Assembly: GCA_016718345.1 (NCBI GenBank)
Contig: JADKDN010000003.1
Location: 1-64,000 of the forward strand
Source of the DNA: Flavobacterium sp.
Lineage (GTDB): Bacteria > Bacteroidota > Bacteroidia > Flavobacteriales > Flavobacteriaceae
DNA length: 64,000 bases
Reading direction: 5' to 3'
Shown here: positions 35,879 to 46,082 of the stretch, piece by piece
How the letters are laid out: each line of letters opens with the position of its first letter
Numbering within the stretch: the first letter of the stretch is position 1
Translations under genes and position numbers: made by a program
The notes under the pieces: generated by a model
The model's input: only the letters and a program-made list of their open reading frames with translations
Databases searched by the model: none
Told to the model about the DNA's origin: nothing

Positions 35879-37391
35879 ATGGAAACTTATACCTACTTAG
35901 ATTTAAAATCGTTAGAGGAGAAAAATAATTTTTACAAAAAATTATTGTTTCAATCTCCAGATTTAATATTCCAATTTACTCTAACCAAAGAAGGGAACTA
36001 TTTTTTTCCTTTTCTGAGTAAATCGGTCATTACTCATTTGATTTGACACCAGAAGAAAAGAATAAACCCGCATTTGAAATTTTAAAGAGTAAAATTATTC
36101 CTGAGGATTTTACTCTTTTCATGTTAACAATTTACCAAGCTAAAAAAGATATGAAATCATGGGAGCATGAGTTTAGAGCTATTCTTCCAGTTAGAGGTTT
36201 ACGGTGGTACAAAGGAGTTGCTACTGTAGAATCTGAAGAAAATGGCGATGTAAATTTTTTCGGTAAGATAACTGATATTACAGTTTATAAAGAACAAGAA
36301 TTGCAATTGAAACTTTCATAGGAGCGTTATCTGTTTGCTCTTGAAGCATCATCTGAAGGAATTTGGGATTTGGATGTGACTACCAAAAAGTATTTTATTC
36401 TTCGCAATCCATGAAAATGCTCGGATTTGATGCGGAAGATATAATTGATTATATAGATAAATGGGATGACAGAGTCCATCCCGAAGATAAGGAAAAATAT
36501 TTAACAGATATTCAACTACATATTGATAATAAAACTCCCTATTATGAGAATGCGCAGCGCGTACTTACCAAATCGAATGAGTATAAGTGGATTTTGAGTA
36601 GAGGAAAAATTATTGAGCGAGATAAAAAGAACAAACCGTTGAGAATTATTGGCACTCATACCGATATTTCGATTCAAAAGGAGAAAAGAGGTTAATTTAA
36701 TTAAAACCCTTAATATGGTTGAGGAAAAAAATAGTAGGTTATTAAATTTTGCTCATATCGTGTCTCATAATTTGCGTTCCCATTCTGGAAATATTGAAAT
36801 GTTATTAAATATCATCGAGGAAGAACAGGAGAGAGTTTATATCTGAAAGTTATACGTATTTGCGTTCCTCCTCCAAGGCATTAAGTCAAACTATAGATCA
36901 TTTGAAAGAATTGGTAGAAATACAAACCGAATTGATTCACAAAAAAGAGAATTTAAATTTGAATGAATTCTTAGCCAAGACTTTAGAAATACTAGCTGAA
37001 GAGATTTCAAAGAATAAGGTTAAAATAAAAAATTTAATAAATAAAGAAGAAACTATAACATATAATCCTGCTTATTTAGAAAGTATTTTGCTTAATTTTA
37101 CAACTAATGCAATACGTTATTCTCATCCCGACAGAACTCCAGTAATTAGTTACTCTATCTCTACCGATAAAGAAAGGAAAGTCCTAAAAATCACGGATAA
37201 TGGCTTAGGGATTAATTTAGAGAAGTATGGTAAAAAACTTTTTGGGATGTATAAAACGTTTCATAAGCATAGAGATTCAAGGGGCATTGGTTTATTTATT
37301 ACCAAAAATCAAATTGAGGCAATGGGAGGTAGCGTACAGGTATCAAGTGAAGTAGGAGTTGAATACCTTTAAAATATATTTTAATGAGTAA
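35879..37391 (+). pseudogene. PAS-domain sensor histidine kinase, at least six lesions
   Basis: The corrected product is about 504 residues: METYTYLDLKSLEEKNNFYKKLLFQSPDLIFQF, a PAS domain, a second PAS domain (EASSEGIWDLDVTTKK, MKMLGFDAEDII, HPEDKEKYL) with a PAC tail, then the phosphoacceptor region FAHIVSHNLRSHSGNIEM, an N-box NFTTNAIRYSHPD, and DNGLGINLEKYG with GIGLFITKNQIEAMGG. Lesions: shift near 36030-36045, in-frame TAG at 36319-36321, short A-run at 36385-36389, shift near 36680-36690, shift near 36836-36846, and shift near 37352-37362. The corrected end (TFKIYFNE) overlaps the response-regulator start by 8 bases. It is either a decayed kinase or a hot spot of base-call errors. Confidence 0.75.
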
Positions 37392-37815
37392 GTTTAAAGA
37401 TGTATTTGTAATCGATGATGATAAGGTATTTCATTTTATCATCAAGAAATTATTTTCAAAAAACAACATCGATATAAGCCCTTCATTTTATTTTAATGGA
37501 CTAGAAGCTATTGAAGAAATTAAACAAAAAATTAATTCAGGAAACACGCTTCCTGATTTGATTTTATTAGACATCAATATGCCAATTATGGATGGATGGC
37601 AATTTTTAGATGAGTTCAGAAAGACGAGAATAGTTACTCAAGGCGAAAGAACCACAATCTATTTAGTGAGTTCTTCTGATAGCATTTCTGATATTAATAA
37701 AGCAAAAGAATATCAGGATCAGATTAAAGATTATTTTTTCAAGCCAATGACATTAGAAGATTTACAAAAATATTTTAAAAAAAGCGCCACTCAATCAAGT
37801 GGCGCTTTTGTTTAA
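37384..37815 (+). CDS. Response regulator, receiver domain only
   Basis: The 143-residue protein is a lone receiver domain: acidic pocket VIDDDKV, phospho-acceptor Asp in LILLDINMPIMDG, Ser/Thr switch region YLVSSSDS, and the Lys in DYFFKPMTLED. No output domain. It overlaps the corrected end of the upstream kinase, so they are partners. The last codons (KKSATQSSGAFV) lie inside the terminator hairpin, so the encoded tail is shaped by the terminator. Confidence 0.92.
   Translation: MSKFKDVFVIDDDKVFHFIIKKLFSKNNIDISPSFYFNGLEAIEEIKQKINSGNTLPDLILLDINMPIMDGWQFLDEFRKTRIVTQGERTTIYLVSSSDSISDINKAKEYQDQIKDYFFKPMTLEDLQKYFKKSATQSSGAFV
37780..37809 (+). terminator. Bidirectional terminator overlapping the response-regulator end
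   Basis: A 12-base-pair perfect stem AAAAGCGCCACT/AGTGGCGCTTTT with a 6-base loop separates the convergent response-regulator and rny genes. Both strands end in T-runs. Confidence 0.85.
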
Positions 37816-37836
37816 ATAAAATAGCTGGATAGAAAA

Positions 37837-39401
37837 TTATTTAGCAATATTTACGGCTCTTGTTTCTCTGATTACGGTAACTTTCACTTGTCCTGGATAG
37901 GTCATTTCAGTTTGAATTTTTTGAGAAATTTCAAACGATAAACTCGCAGCATTATCATCAGATACTTTTTCACTTTCTACTATAACACGTAGTTCTCTTC
38001 CAGCTTGAATTGCATAGGCATTTTTAACTCCGCTAAATCCGTATGCGACTTCTTCTAAATCTTTTAGACGTTGTATGTATGAATCCAAAACTTGACGTCT
38101 AGCTCCTGGTCTAGCTCCAGAAATAGCATCACAAACTTGTACAATCGGAGATAGTAAGGACTTCATTTCAATTTCATCATGGTGAGCTCCAATGGCATTG
38201 CAAACTTCTTCTTTTTCACCATATTTTTCGGCCCATTGCATTCCTAATAAAGCGTGTGGTAAATCACTTTCTGTATCTGGTACTTTACCAATATCATGAA
38301 GTAAACCAGCTCTTTTGGCTAGCTTCACATTCAATCCTAATTCTGCGGCCATAATGCCACACAATTTAGAAACTTCTCTTGAGTGTTGCAGTAAATTTTG
38401 ACCATAAGATGAACGGTATTTCATTCTTCCAACTACTTTTATAAGTTCAGGATGCAAGGCATGAATACCTAAATCAATTACCGTACGTTTTCCTACTTCA
38501 ATGATTTCGTCATCAATTTGTTTAGCGGTTTTAGCAACGACTTCTTCAATTCTTGCTGGGTGAATTCGACCATCAGTAACTAATTTGTGTAAAGACAAAC
38601 GGGCAATTTCTCTACGCACTGGATCAAAACAAGATAAAATAATTGCTTCTGGAGTATCATCTACAATAATTTCTACACCAGTAGCAGCTTCAAGCGCTCG
38701 GATATTTCTTCCTTCACGACCAATGATTCTTCCTTTTACATCATCAGATTCAATATTGAATACAGACACGCAATTTTCAACTGCTTCTTCAGTACCAACA
38801 CGCTGAATAGTATTTATAATAATTTTCTTTGCTTCTTGTTGTGCTGTGATTTTAGCTTCTTCAATAGTTTCCTGAATGTGCGCCATAGCCTTAGTTTTAG
38901 CCTCAGCTTTCAAGCCCTCCATAAGCTGTTCTTTAGCTTCTTCAGCAGATAATCCAGAAAGCACTTCCAGCTGATTTAACTGGCTTTTGTGCATTTTTTC
39001 TACTTCATGCTGCTTTCTCTCTAAAATCTCAATCTTAGCATTGTATTCATTTGTTTTAGCTTCAAAATCATCGTTGATTCTTTTGGCTTTTGCCAATTCA
39101 TTAGAAACCATTGATTCTTTGTCTCTAATCCTTTTTTCTACTTCAGCAATTTTTTTATCACGAGCCAAAATTACTTGTTCGTGTTCGGCTTTTAACTCGA
39201 TAAACTTTTCTTTAGCTTGAAGAATCTTGTCCTTTTTTGTGTTTTCTGCTTCAAGATTTGCATCTTTCAAAATCGATGCGGCTTCCTTTTTGCGTTTTTA
39301 ATTAAATTAGAAACATTGCTTTTTTCTATGAATTTGGAGATGGCAAAACCAATTGCTACTCCTGCTATTCCTGCAATAATTATTAATAGTGTACTGTCCA
39401 T
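37837..39401 (-). CDS. rny: Ribonuclease Y (Rny), one frameshift
   Basis: RNase Y is a membrane-anchored endoribonuclease that starts mRNA decay. From ATG 39401 the corrected protein (about 521 residues) has an N-terminal membrane helix (TLLIIIAGIAGVAIGFAI), a long coiled coil, a KH domain (GRIIGREGRNIRALE), and the HD domain (LLHDIGKVPDTES) with GAHHDEIE. One A is missing in the run at about 39286-39291; with it NAKKEAASILKDANLEAENTKK is restored. A signal near the 6S RNA suggests zapA, 6S RNA and rny are in one direction, but the 6S terminator separates them. Confidence 0.93.
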
Positions 39402-39427
39402 TGTTTGTTAAAATTTGTGTATAAAAA

Positions 39428-39584
39428 AAGCCTACATTAGGTGAATGAATAAACTCGAAAAGACAAGTTTTGAGCTAACTCGTTGTTCAAGCTTCCGTAT
39501 TTAAATGGCTTGCTATAGTAACGATGATTTGCTCATTCTAATTTGTTAGTGTTGAGTTTACCAAATATGAACTAATGTAGGCAG
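39428..39584 (-). ncRNA. ssrS: 6S RNA
   Basis: The 207-base gap between zapA and rny holds a long bulged hairpin closed by an 11-base perfect helix (GCCTACATTAG at 39430-39440 pairs with CTAATGTAGGC at 39572-39582). On the minus strand it ends in a T-run at 39423-39429, as for a terminated RNA of about 155 bases. Position directly after zapA matches the conserved neighbourhood of 6S RNA, which traps sigma-housekeeping RNA polymerase in stationary phase. I did not fold the central bubble by computation. Confidence 0.72.
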
Positions 39585-39610
39585 TATTTTAGTCTATGTA
39601 AAGAACGTAA

Positions 39611-39904
39611 TTACTTTTCGAGATAACGATTCAATAAATCATTAATTTTTTTTATTCTCTCAATGGTTTCTTTTCCGTCGATAGAATTGTCAATTTGTTT
39701 TTGTTCGAGTTGAGAAGCAAATTGTAGTGCACACATGGCCAGTACATCTTGCTTATCGCGAACAGCATAATTTTCTTCAAATTGCTTAATCATGATATCA
39801 ATTTTTTTGGAAGCACTTCTTAGTCCTTCTTCTTGGGACATTTCTACCGTTAACGGATAGACTCTGTCTGCAATCGATAATTTAATTTTAAGCTTTTCGT
39901 CCAT
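39611..39904 (-). CDS. zapA: Cell division protein ZapA
   Basis: ZapA bundles FtsZ filaments at mid-cell. The 97-residue protein begins KLKIKLSIADRVYPLTVEMSQEEGLRSASKKI, the ZapA globular head, followed by a coiled-coil tail (MCALQFASQLEQKQ). Length is typical. It lies 8 bases after the coiled-coil gene and just before the 6S RNA; both neighbours are typical for zapA. Confidence 0.93.
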   Translation of the reverse strand: MDEKLKIKLSIADRVYPLTVEMSQEEGLRSASKKIDIMIKQFEENYAVRDKQDVLAMCALQFASQLEQKQIDNSIDGKETIERIKKINDLLNRYLEK

Positions 39905-39912
39905 ATTTTTTA

Positions 39913-40203
39913 CTAATCAGATAGCTGTGCTATACAGTAATCAATTTCACGAATTAATGAATTTATTTTAAGCTTTGTATCTCTTTTGTTTTCGTCACTG
40001 CCTAGTAATGAATTGGCTATTTTAAGTGTTTCATAATCCTTTTTCAAGGTGTCAATCTCTTTGGATTGATTTTGTATGAAAGCTGTAGATTTTTGTAATT
40101 CCTGATTTAATTCTAAATTAGTTTGCTCTAAATGGTCTATTTTTCTCAATAGATTTTTAAGCTTATTTTCTAGAATATCAATAATCTCTACAATTTCACT
40201 CAT
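39913..40203 (-). CDS. Small coiled-coil protein, possible division partner
   Basis: The 96-residue protein is almost entirely heptad coiled coil (NKLKNLLRKIDHLEQTNLELNQELQ, then IDTLKKDYETLKIANSLL). No signal peptide or membrane segment. It is 8 bases upstream of zapA and likely translated from the same message. Size, coiled coil and neighbour recall ZapB-like division proteins, but I see no firm family match, so the role is inferred. Confidence 0.8.
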   Translation of the reverse strand: MSEIVEIIDILENKLKNLLRKIDHLEQTNLELNQELQKSTAFIQNQSKEIDTLKKDYETLKIANSLLGSDENKRDTKLKINSLIREIDYCIAQLSD

Positions 40204-40329
40204 TATAGTTCAAGGTTCATTACTTGTCTTTACAAAGTTAACATTCCTATTCAATTAAACCAATACTTTTACTACTATTTTAATTTCATCAAAATAATTT
40301 CTTCTAATATTTTGAAATTTAACGACTTA

Positions 40330-40337
40330 TAATTTTG
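40330..40337 (+). promoter_or_regulatory. -7 box upstream of the M23 peptidase
   Basis: TAATTTTG fits TAnnTTTG, 53 bases before the ATG at 40391. A TTTG at 40311-40314 gives a 15-base spacer, slightly short for a -33 element. Confidence 0.35.
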
Positions 40338-40390
40338 TAAATACTATGAAAATCTAAGTGCTTTTTTTTACATTAGCAAAAAGCTTTTTA

Positions 40391-42084
40391 ATGAAAATTA
40401 TCTATTCCTTTTTATTTTTTTACGCCTTTACAACAGTTGCACAAATTACTTATCCAAAAGATTATTTTAGGTCACCATTAGATATACCGATGCAATTGTC
40501 TGGAAATTTTGGAGAGTTCAGACCCAATCACTTTCACGCAGGTTTCGATTTTAAAACGATGCAGAAAGAAGGTTTAAATATTTATGCAGTAGCAGATGGT
40601 TACGTGTCAAGAATTAAAATTTCAACTGTTGGAAATGGGAAGACAATTTACATTAATCATCCCAATGGATTTACATCGGTTTATGCACATCTTCAAAGGA
40701 GTTTAGGTAAAATTGAGGAATATATAAAGAAAGCGCACTATAAAGAACAGGCTTATGAAATTGAATTATTTCCCAGTCCTACAGATTTAATAGTAAAGAA
40801 GGGTGATGTAATGGCACTTTCAGGAAATACTGGAGGTTCTGAAGGACCTCATTTGCATTTTGAATTTAGAGACACCCAAACAGAAAAGGTGATCAATCCG
40901 TATTTTTTTGGGTTTGATAGTTTCATGAAAGATACTAAAAAGCCTCAAATATCAAGTCTAGTTGTTTACCCGATAAATGAAAATAGTGTTGTCAATCAGT
41001 CTAAAAGACCTGTAAATCTGAATTTGTCATTGATGGCTGATGGAAGTTATTTGTCTCAAAAAGTTTTAGCCAAAGGCAAAATTGGTTTTGGAATACAATC
41101 TTACGACGTTTTTGATTTTTCCTATGATAAATATGGTCTTTTCAAAGTTCAAACTTATTTAAATGGAAGTCCTTCTTTTGGCTATCAATTGGATACTTTT
41201 TCATTTGATGAAACCAAATATATAAATGCTTTTATCGATTTTTATAAATACAAAAAAACCAAGCAAAGAATCCAAAAATTGTTCATGCAAAATCCCTATC
41301 CTTTGAGTATTATTCGTTCGGATTTAAGTAACGGTATCATTGAAGTTGCATCAAATTTCACGAATCTTTATCGTATTGAAGTTTCAGATTTTTATGGTAA
41401 TACCACAGCAATTTCCATCCCGATTCAATATGCTGTCGATGAGGCTAAAATTACTGAAGAAGTGGTAAAAACACCTTATTTGCTTAAAGCAAAAACCGAT
41501 TCTAATTTTGAAAAAGACAATGGCTCTGTTTTTTTTCCAGCAGGAACTTTTTACGATGATTTTTATTTGGATTTTGATGTAAAAGATAACGTCATGACTG
41601 TTCATAACGATTTAGTTGCTGTAAACAATTCTTTTCAGGTAACCATCATTGATAGCTCGGCTGTGAATGACGAAAAAACCTTTATTGCATCACTGAAAGA
41701 AAATAAATTGAGTTATAATTCCACTAAAAGGAAAGAAAATACGTTTACTACTTATACAAAAAAACTTGGGAAATTTATTTTAGTCAAAGATACGATTGCG
41801 CCCAAGATTAGTATAGCAAAACCTATAGAAGGCAAATGGTTGTCAAATCAAAAAACAATTCAGCTAACTATTAGTGATGCCTTATCTGGAATAAAATCCT
41901 ACAATGGATTTCTCAACGGAAAATGGATTTTATTCGAATACGAAAATAAAACGAATACCATTACGCACTATTTTGATGATGGAATAGTAGCCGAAGGTAA
42001 AAATGATTTAAAAGTGGTCGTCACAGATAATGTAGGAAATTCTAGTATCTTTGAAACACAATTTTTTAGAAGTCAAAAAAATAA
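40391..42084 (+). CDS. M23-family metallopeptidase, secreted, stop codon lost by frameshift
   Basis: Zinc endopeptidases of family M23 cut peptide cross-links of peptidoglycan. A signal peptide (MKIIYSFLFFYAFTTVAQ) leads to the domain with the metal residues in NHFHAGFDFKT and GPHLHFEFRD, then about 370 residues of Ig-like or unknown C-terminal sequence. In this sequence the frame runs on without a stop into the TonB-dependent receptor. With eight A instead of seven at 42075-42081 a TAA follows at 42082-42084. I annotate the peptidase to that stop. The start at 40391 excludes a poorly placed upstream ATG. Confidence 0.87.
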
Positions 42085-42094
42085 AAGTGAACAT

Positions 42095-44555
42095 TTGAAA
42101 ACAAAAAATAATTGTATTGCACTTCTTTTTTTCTTTATGGGATTGTATACGTATGCCCAAACCGCCAGAATAAAAGGAATCATTCTTAATGAAAATAAAG
42201 AACCAGTAGAAAACGCAAATATAAGTTGTGAGAACAAATCTACTACCTCTAATGCTAATGGTTTTTATGAATTGACAATTCCAGCCAATCAAAAGGTAAT
42301 ACTTGTTTTTAGTCATATTTCGCTTATGAAGATTACCACTTCATTGCAATTAAAACCCAACGAGGATTTTGAGTTCAATGTGGTAATGAGCGATAAAGCA
42401 GAACAAATGGGTGAAGTGATTATCGTTAATAATAGAAAACGAGTTCAAGGCATCACAAATCTAGAGCCCGAAGTCATAAGAAGAATTCCGGGAGCAAACG
42501 CTGGTGTTGAAAATATTTTAAAGACACTTCCAGGGGTTTATTCTAATAATGAATTGAGTACGCAATATGCTGTTCGTGGTGGGAATTATGATGAGAACTT
42601 GGTATATGTGAATGATATTGAAGTCTATCGTCCTTTTTTAATTCGTTCAGGGCAGCAGGAAGGATTGAGTTTTACCAACACCGATTTGGTTCAAAACATC
42701 GACTTCTCAGCCGGCGGTTTTCAGGCAAAATATGGAGATAAATTATCTTCGGTTTTAGATATTACCTACAGACGACCAACAAAATTTGGCGCTACAGCCG
42801 ATGCTAATTTTCTTGGCGCTAGTGCATCTGTCGATGCGGTTTCAAAAAATCAAAAATGGTCAGCTATTTCGGGAGCTAGATACAGAAACAACAGTCTTTT
42901 AGTAAAAAGCCAGGAAACAGAAACTAATTTTAGACCTTCCTTTATTGATTTTCAAACGAATATTACTTACAATGCTTCAACCAAATGGCAATGGAGTTTT
43001 TTGGAATATTTCTCAAAACAAATACGATTATAAACCGTTAACACGTCAGACTAATTTTGGTACAATTGACGAGCCTATCGCTTTACAAGTATTTTATAAC
43101 GGACAAGAAAAAGATAAATACGATACTTATTTTGGAGCTTTAAAATCGACATGTACTGTGAATGAAAATTTTAATTTGAAGTTCATAGGTTCTGCTTACC
43201 ACACCATTGAGCAAGAATATTTTGATATTGATGCAGCCTATGCTTTGGGAGAAGTAGATAGTAATATAGGTTCGGAAAATTTTGGAAATGTAACTTTTAG
43301 TAGAGCCATTGGAAGTCAGTTGAGCCATGCACGTAATGATTTGGATGCTTTAATTGTGAATGCCGAAGTAAAAGGATTTCATACTCTTAAAAAGAACCAA
43401 ATAGAGTGGGGTGTAAAATATACGAGAGAAGACATTCGAGATAGAATTATAGAATGGGAAGTAATCGATTCGGCTGGCTTTTCATTAAATAATCCTAAAA
43501 TTTTACCCATCAAGAACGAGCCCTATGAGCCATTTGTTGGACCGTTGGCACCATATCGTAACATACGAGCTACAAATTATGTTACAATCAATCGCTTTTC
43601 GGGCTATGCACAATGGAGTTTAAAAGATAAAATAGGAAGTGCCGATGTTTGGTATAATGCTGGAGTTAGAATGCATCAATGGCAAGTTTCAGGTGATAAT
43701 TTATCAGGAAAAAGTCAAACAACAGTAAGTCCCAGAGCTCAGTTTGCCATAAAGCCTGACTGGGATAAGGATATGGTTTTCAGGGTTTCGGGAGGATTTT
43801 ATCACCAACCGCCATTTTATCGTGAGCTGAGAGATTCCCTTGGAGTAGTTAATCCAAATGTCAAAGCGCAGCAATCGATTCATTTTGTTGTAAGTAATGA
43901 TTTCAGTTTTAAAATGTGGAATCGACCTTTTAAAATGGTGACCGAAGCCTATTATAAAACGTTGACTGATGTCAATCCGTATACCATAGATAATGTCAGG
44001 ATACGTTATGCCGCTAGTAATAATGCCAAGGCTTTTGCGCAAGGATTTGATTTGCGATTGAACGGTGAGTTTGTTCCAGGAACAGAATCATGGTTTAGTT
44101 TTGGATATTTGAAGACAGAGGAAAACACAGACAATAGAGGCTATATCGCGAGACCAACTGATCAAAGGTTAAAGTTTGGAATCTTATTCCAAGATTACAT
44201 GCCGAATATTCCTAGTGTAAAAGTATATTTGAATTTGGTCTATAATACAGGGCTTCCAGGAGGTTCTCCTTCTTATGCTGACCCATACGATTATCAAAAT
44301 CGATTGAGAGATTATCGTCGTGCCGATGTTGGATTTTCGTATGTTTTCACTGAGAAAAACACGTTGAGACCTCAAGAACATTGGTTAAGAAATTTCAAAG
44401 ATTTATCTATTGGTTTCGAAATTTTTAATATGTTTAATAATCAAAATGCGATAACCAACACTTGGGTTAGAGATGTGTATAGTAAAAATCAATATGCCAT
44501 ACCCAATTATTTGACAACACGCGTTTTTAATATAAAATTGTCCATGCGACTATAA
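42095..44555 (+). CDS. TonB-dependent receptor with carboxypeptidase-like N-terminal domain, one frameshift
   Basis: Outer-membrane receptors of this kind import substrates such as siderophores or glycans using TonB energy. A TTG at 42095 starts a signal peptide (KTKNNCIALLFFFMGLYTYAQ), then a carboxypeptidase-regulatory-like domain (IKGIILNENKEPVENANI), the plug (GVENILKTLPGVYSNNE, YAVRGGNYDENLVYVNDIEVY), and a barrel ending VFNIKLSMRL. One base is missing near 42995-43005; corrected text is SFLGNISQNKYDYKPL. About 820 residues. Substrate is not predicted. No SusD-like gene is next to it. Confidence 0.88.
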
Positions 44556-44588
44556 GTGTACTATTTTAATGATTTAAATTTTTTTAAA

Positions 44589-45314
44589 ATGAAAAATAGC
44601 ATAAAATATTTATTACTACTAATTACAGCTGCTTTTATTGGTTGCAAAGAGGAACCCAAAAAACCAAAAGTTAGCTATGAAAAAGCATCTAGTGTAAAAG
44701 AACAAGCAGTAGTGGATACCAGTCAAGTTGAAATCGCCGATTTGCCAATACAGATGGAAGGGACAAACTATCTCATTCATCCTATTGCATCGCTCAATCT
44801 GTATGGAGGAAGTTCAAAGTCAAAATATGATTCTTCATCCTCTGTGAGTTCCACTAGTTTCAAGGTTTCAAATTATGGAGAAAATGAAATAACAGGTTAT
44901 TTACAAAATGTAAAGTTTCAGGAAATAGGTTCCGATTCTATAAAAGCGTTAACAGACAAACCTATTTTGATTCAAACGGCTACGTATTTAAAATCGGTAT
45001 CAGACAAAACGAAACAACAAGTTTTGGTGTATTCTTTAGCAGATATGGATACGAATAAAGATGGAAAATTAGATACCAATGACATTAAATCACTCTACAT
45101 TAGTGAAATTTCAGGAAATAGATTTACCAAAGTTTCTACCGATTTTCAGGAATTAATCGATTGGAATTTAATCGAATCCAAGAACCGTTTGTATTTCAGA
45201 ACCATTGAAGACACTAATAAAAATGGTCAATTTGATAAAAATGATGTGATTCATTATCATTATTTGGACTTGTCTAATAAAGGATGGAAAGTTTTTGATT
45301 ATAATCCGATATAG
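44589..45314 (+). CDS. Predicted lipoprotein of unknown function
   Basis: MKNSIKYLLLLITAAFIGC is a lipoprotein signal with lipobox FIGC, followed by a charged linker, so the mature protein of about 224 residues is membrane-anchored by lipid. The ATG at 44589 is preferred over an upstream in-frame ATG because it sits directly before the signal. The body has two EF-hand-like Asp-rich stretches (ADMDTNKDGKLDTNDIKSL and EDTNKNGQFDKNDVIHY). It follows the TonB-dependent receptor by 34 bases and may be cotranscribed. Function unknown. Confidence 0.82.
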   Translation: MKNSIKYLLLLITAAFIGCKEEPKKPKVSYEKASSVKEQAVVDTSQVEIADLPIQMEGTNYLIHPIASLNLYGGSSKSKYDSSSSVSSTSFKVSNYGENEITGYLQNVKFQEIGSDSIKALTDKPILIQTATYLKSVSDKTKQQVLVYSLADMDTNKDGKLDTNDIKSLYISEISGNRFTKVSTDFQELIDWNLIESKNRLYFRTIEDTNKNGQFDKNDVIHYHYLDLSNKGWKVFDYNPI

Positions 45315-45369
45315 AGTTTATTTTTGGAACCTTGTTGTTTTCCGCTTGCGAGTCATATTAAACTTTAGC

Positions 45370-46071
45370 CTATATCAAAATATCGCTTTCCAAATCTGAT
45401 TTTTCTATTTCAAAATCAAATCCTAGGCGTTTTACCAATTCAATCACTAAATTTTTATACCAGTTTTCAGACTTAGGATGAATGTAGATTTTTTCAATGA
45501 GTTGGTTAATGTCTACGTCAATTTTCAATCCGTTATCTATAGTTAAGTTGTGTGAAGTCACATCAGAAATAATTCGGATTTCTCTTTCGTACTGAAAACT
45601 TTTTCGTTTGAACAAAAACGGAAAAAAGGTATTGTCAAAAGGGATGTATTCTTTTTTGTAATCAATATAATTGACTGCGCCAATATGTTGCGCATAGGTT
45701 TTTTCTGGAGCTAGGGCTTCCTGCAATCTACCTAATGTGGATTGAATAGCTAATCCTTCATTGTTTTTAGTAAAAATTTGCCACATTGCAAACGATTCAT
45801 ATTCGTTAATATGCCAACTGCTGATTACCACATTCTTTCTGTGGGTTTTGTAATAGTCCAAAAAGTCAGGATTGTTAACTGAGAGTTTTCGGATTTCTTC
45901 AAAAGTAGGTTCGCTAAAAGTACCTTCGTATTGGTCTTCAAATTTATCCGAACGCGACATGAAAAGTTTTTTGTACAATAATAAATCGACAAATTTGGAC
46001 AAGTCTAGGTATTTCCAAACAACAGTATTTGGATCTTGAGGTTGCTTGATGGATTTGTCATTGATGTACAT
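45370..46071 (-). CDS. DUF2971 domain protein
   Basis: The 233-residue protein starts with VWKYLDLSKFVDLLLYKKLFMSRSDKFEDQYEG, the DUF2971 pattern, and continues with SSWHINEYESFAMWQIFTKNNEGLAIQST and QYEREIRIISD-like text. The family is scattered, often near mobile or defence genes, and has no known activity. Here it is 11 bases downstream of the ABC exporter with no defence genes near. Confidence 0.8.
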   Translation of the reverse strand: MYINDKSIKQPQDPNTVVWKYLDLSKFVDLLLYKKLFMSRSDKFEDQYEGTFSEPTFEEIRKLSVNNPDFLDYYKTHRKNVVISSWHINEYESFAMWQIFTKNNEGLAIQSTLGRLQEALAPEKTYAQHIGAVNYIDYKKEYIPFDNTFFPFLFKRKSFQYEREIRIISDVTSHNLTIDNGLKIDVDINQLIEKIYIHPKSENWYKNLVIELVKRLGFDFEIEKSDLESDILI

Positions 46072-46082
46072 TTGGAATGTAT

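Noticed and set aside
37780..37815. Translational bypass or programmed frameshift at homopolymers
   Set aside because: The lesions have no shared slippery heptamer plus downstream structure, occur in many unrelated genes, and sometimes pair to cancel. Read error is simpler.
45370..46071. DUF2971 gene as part of a defence island
   Set aside because: Its neighbours are an ABC exporter, a mutase and a lipoprotein gene. No restriction, nuclease or other defence gene is near.
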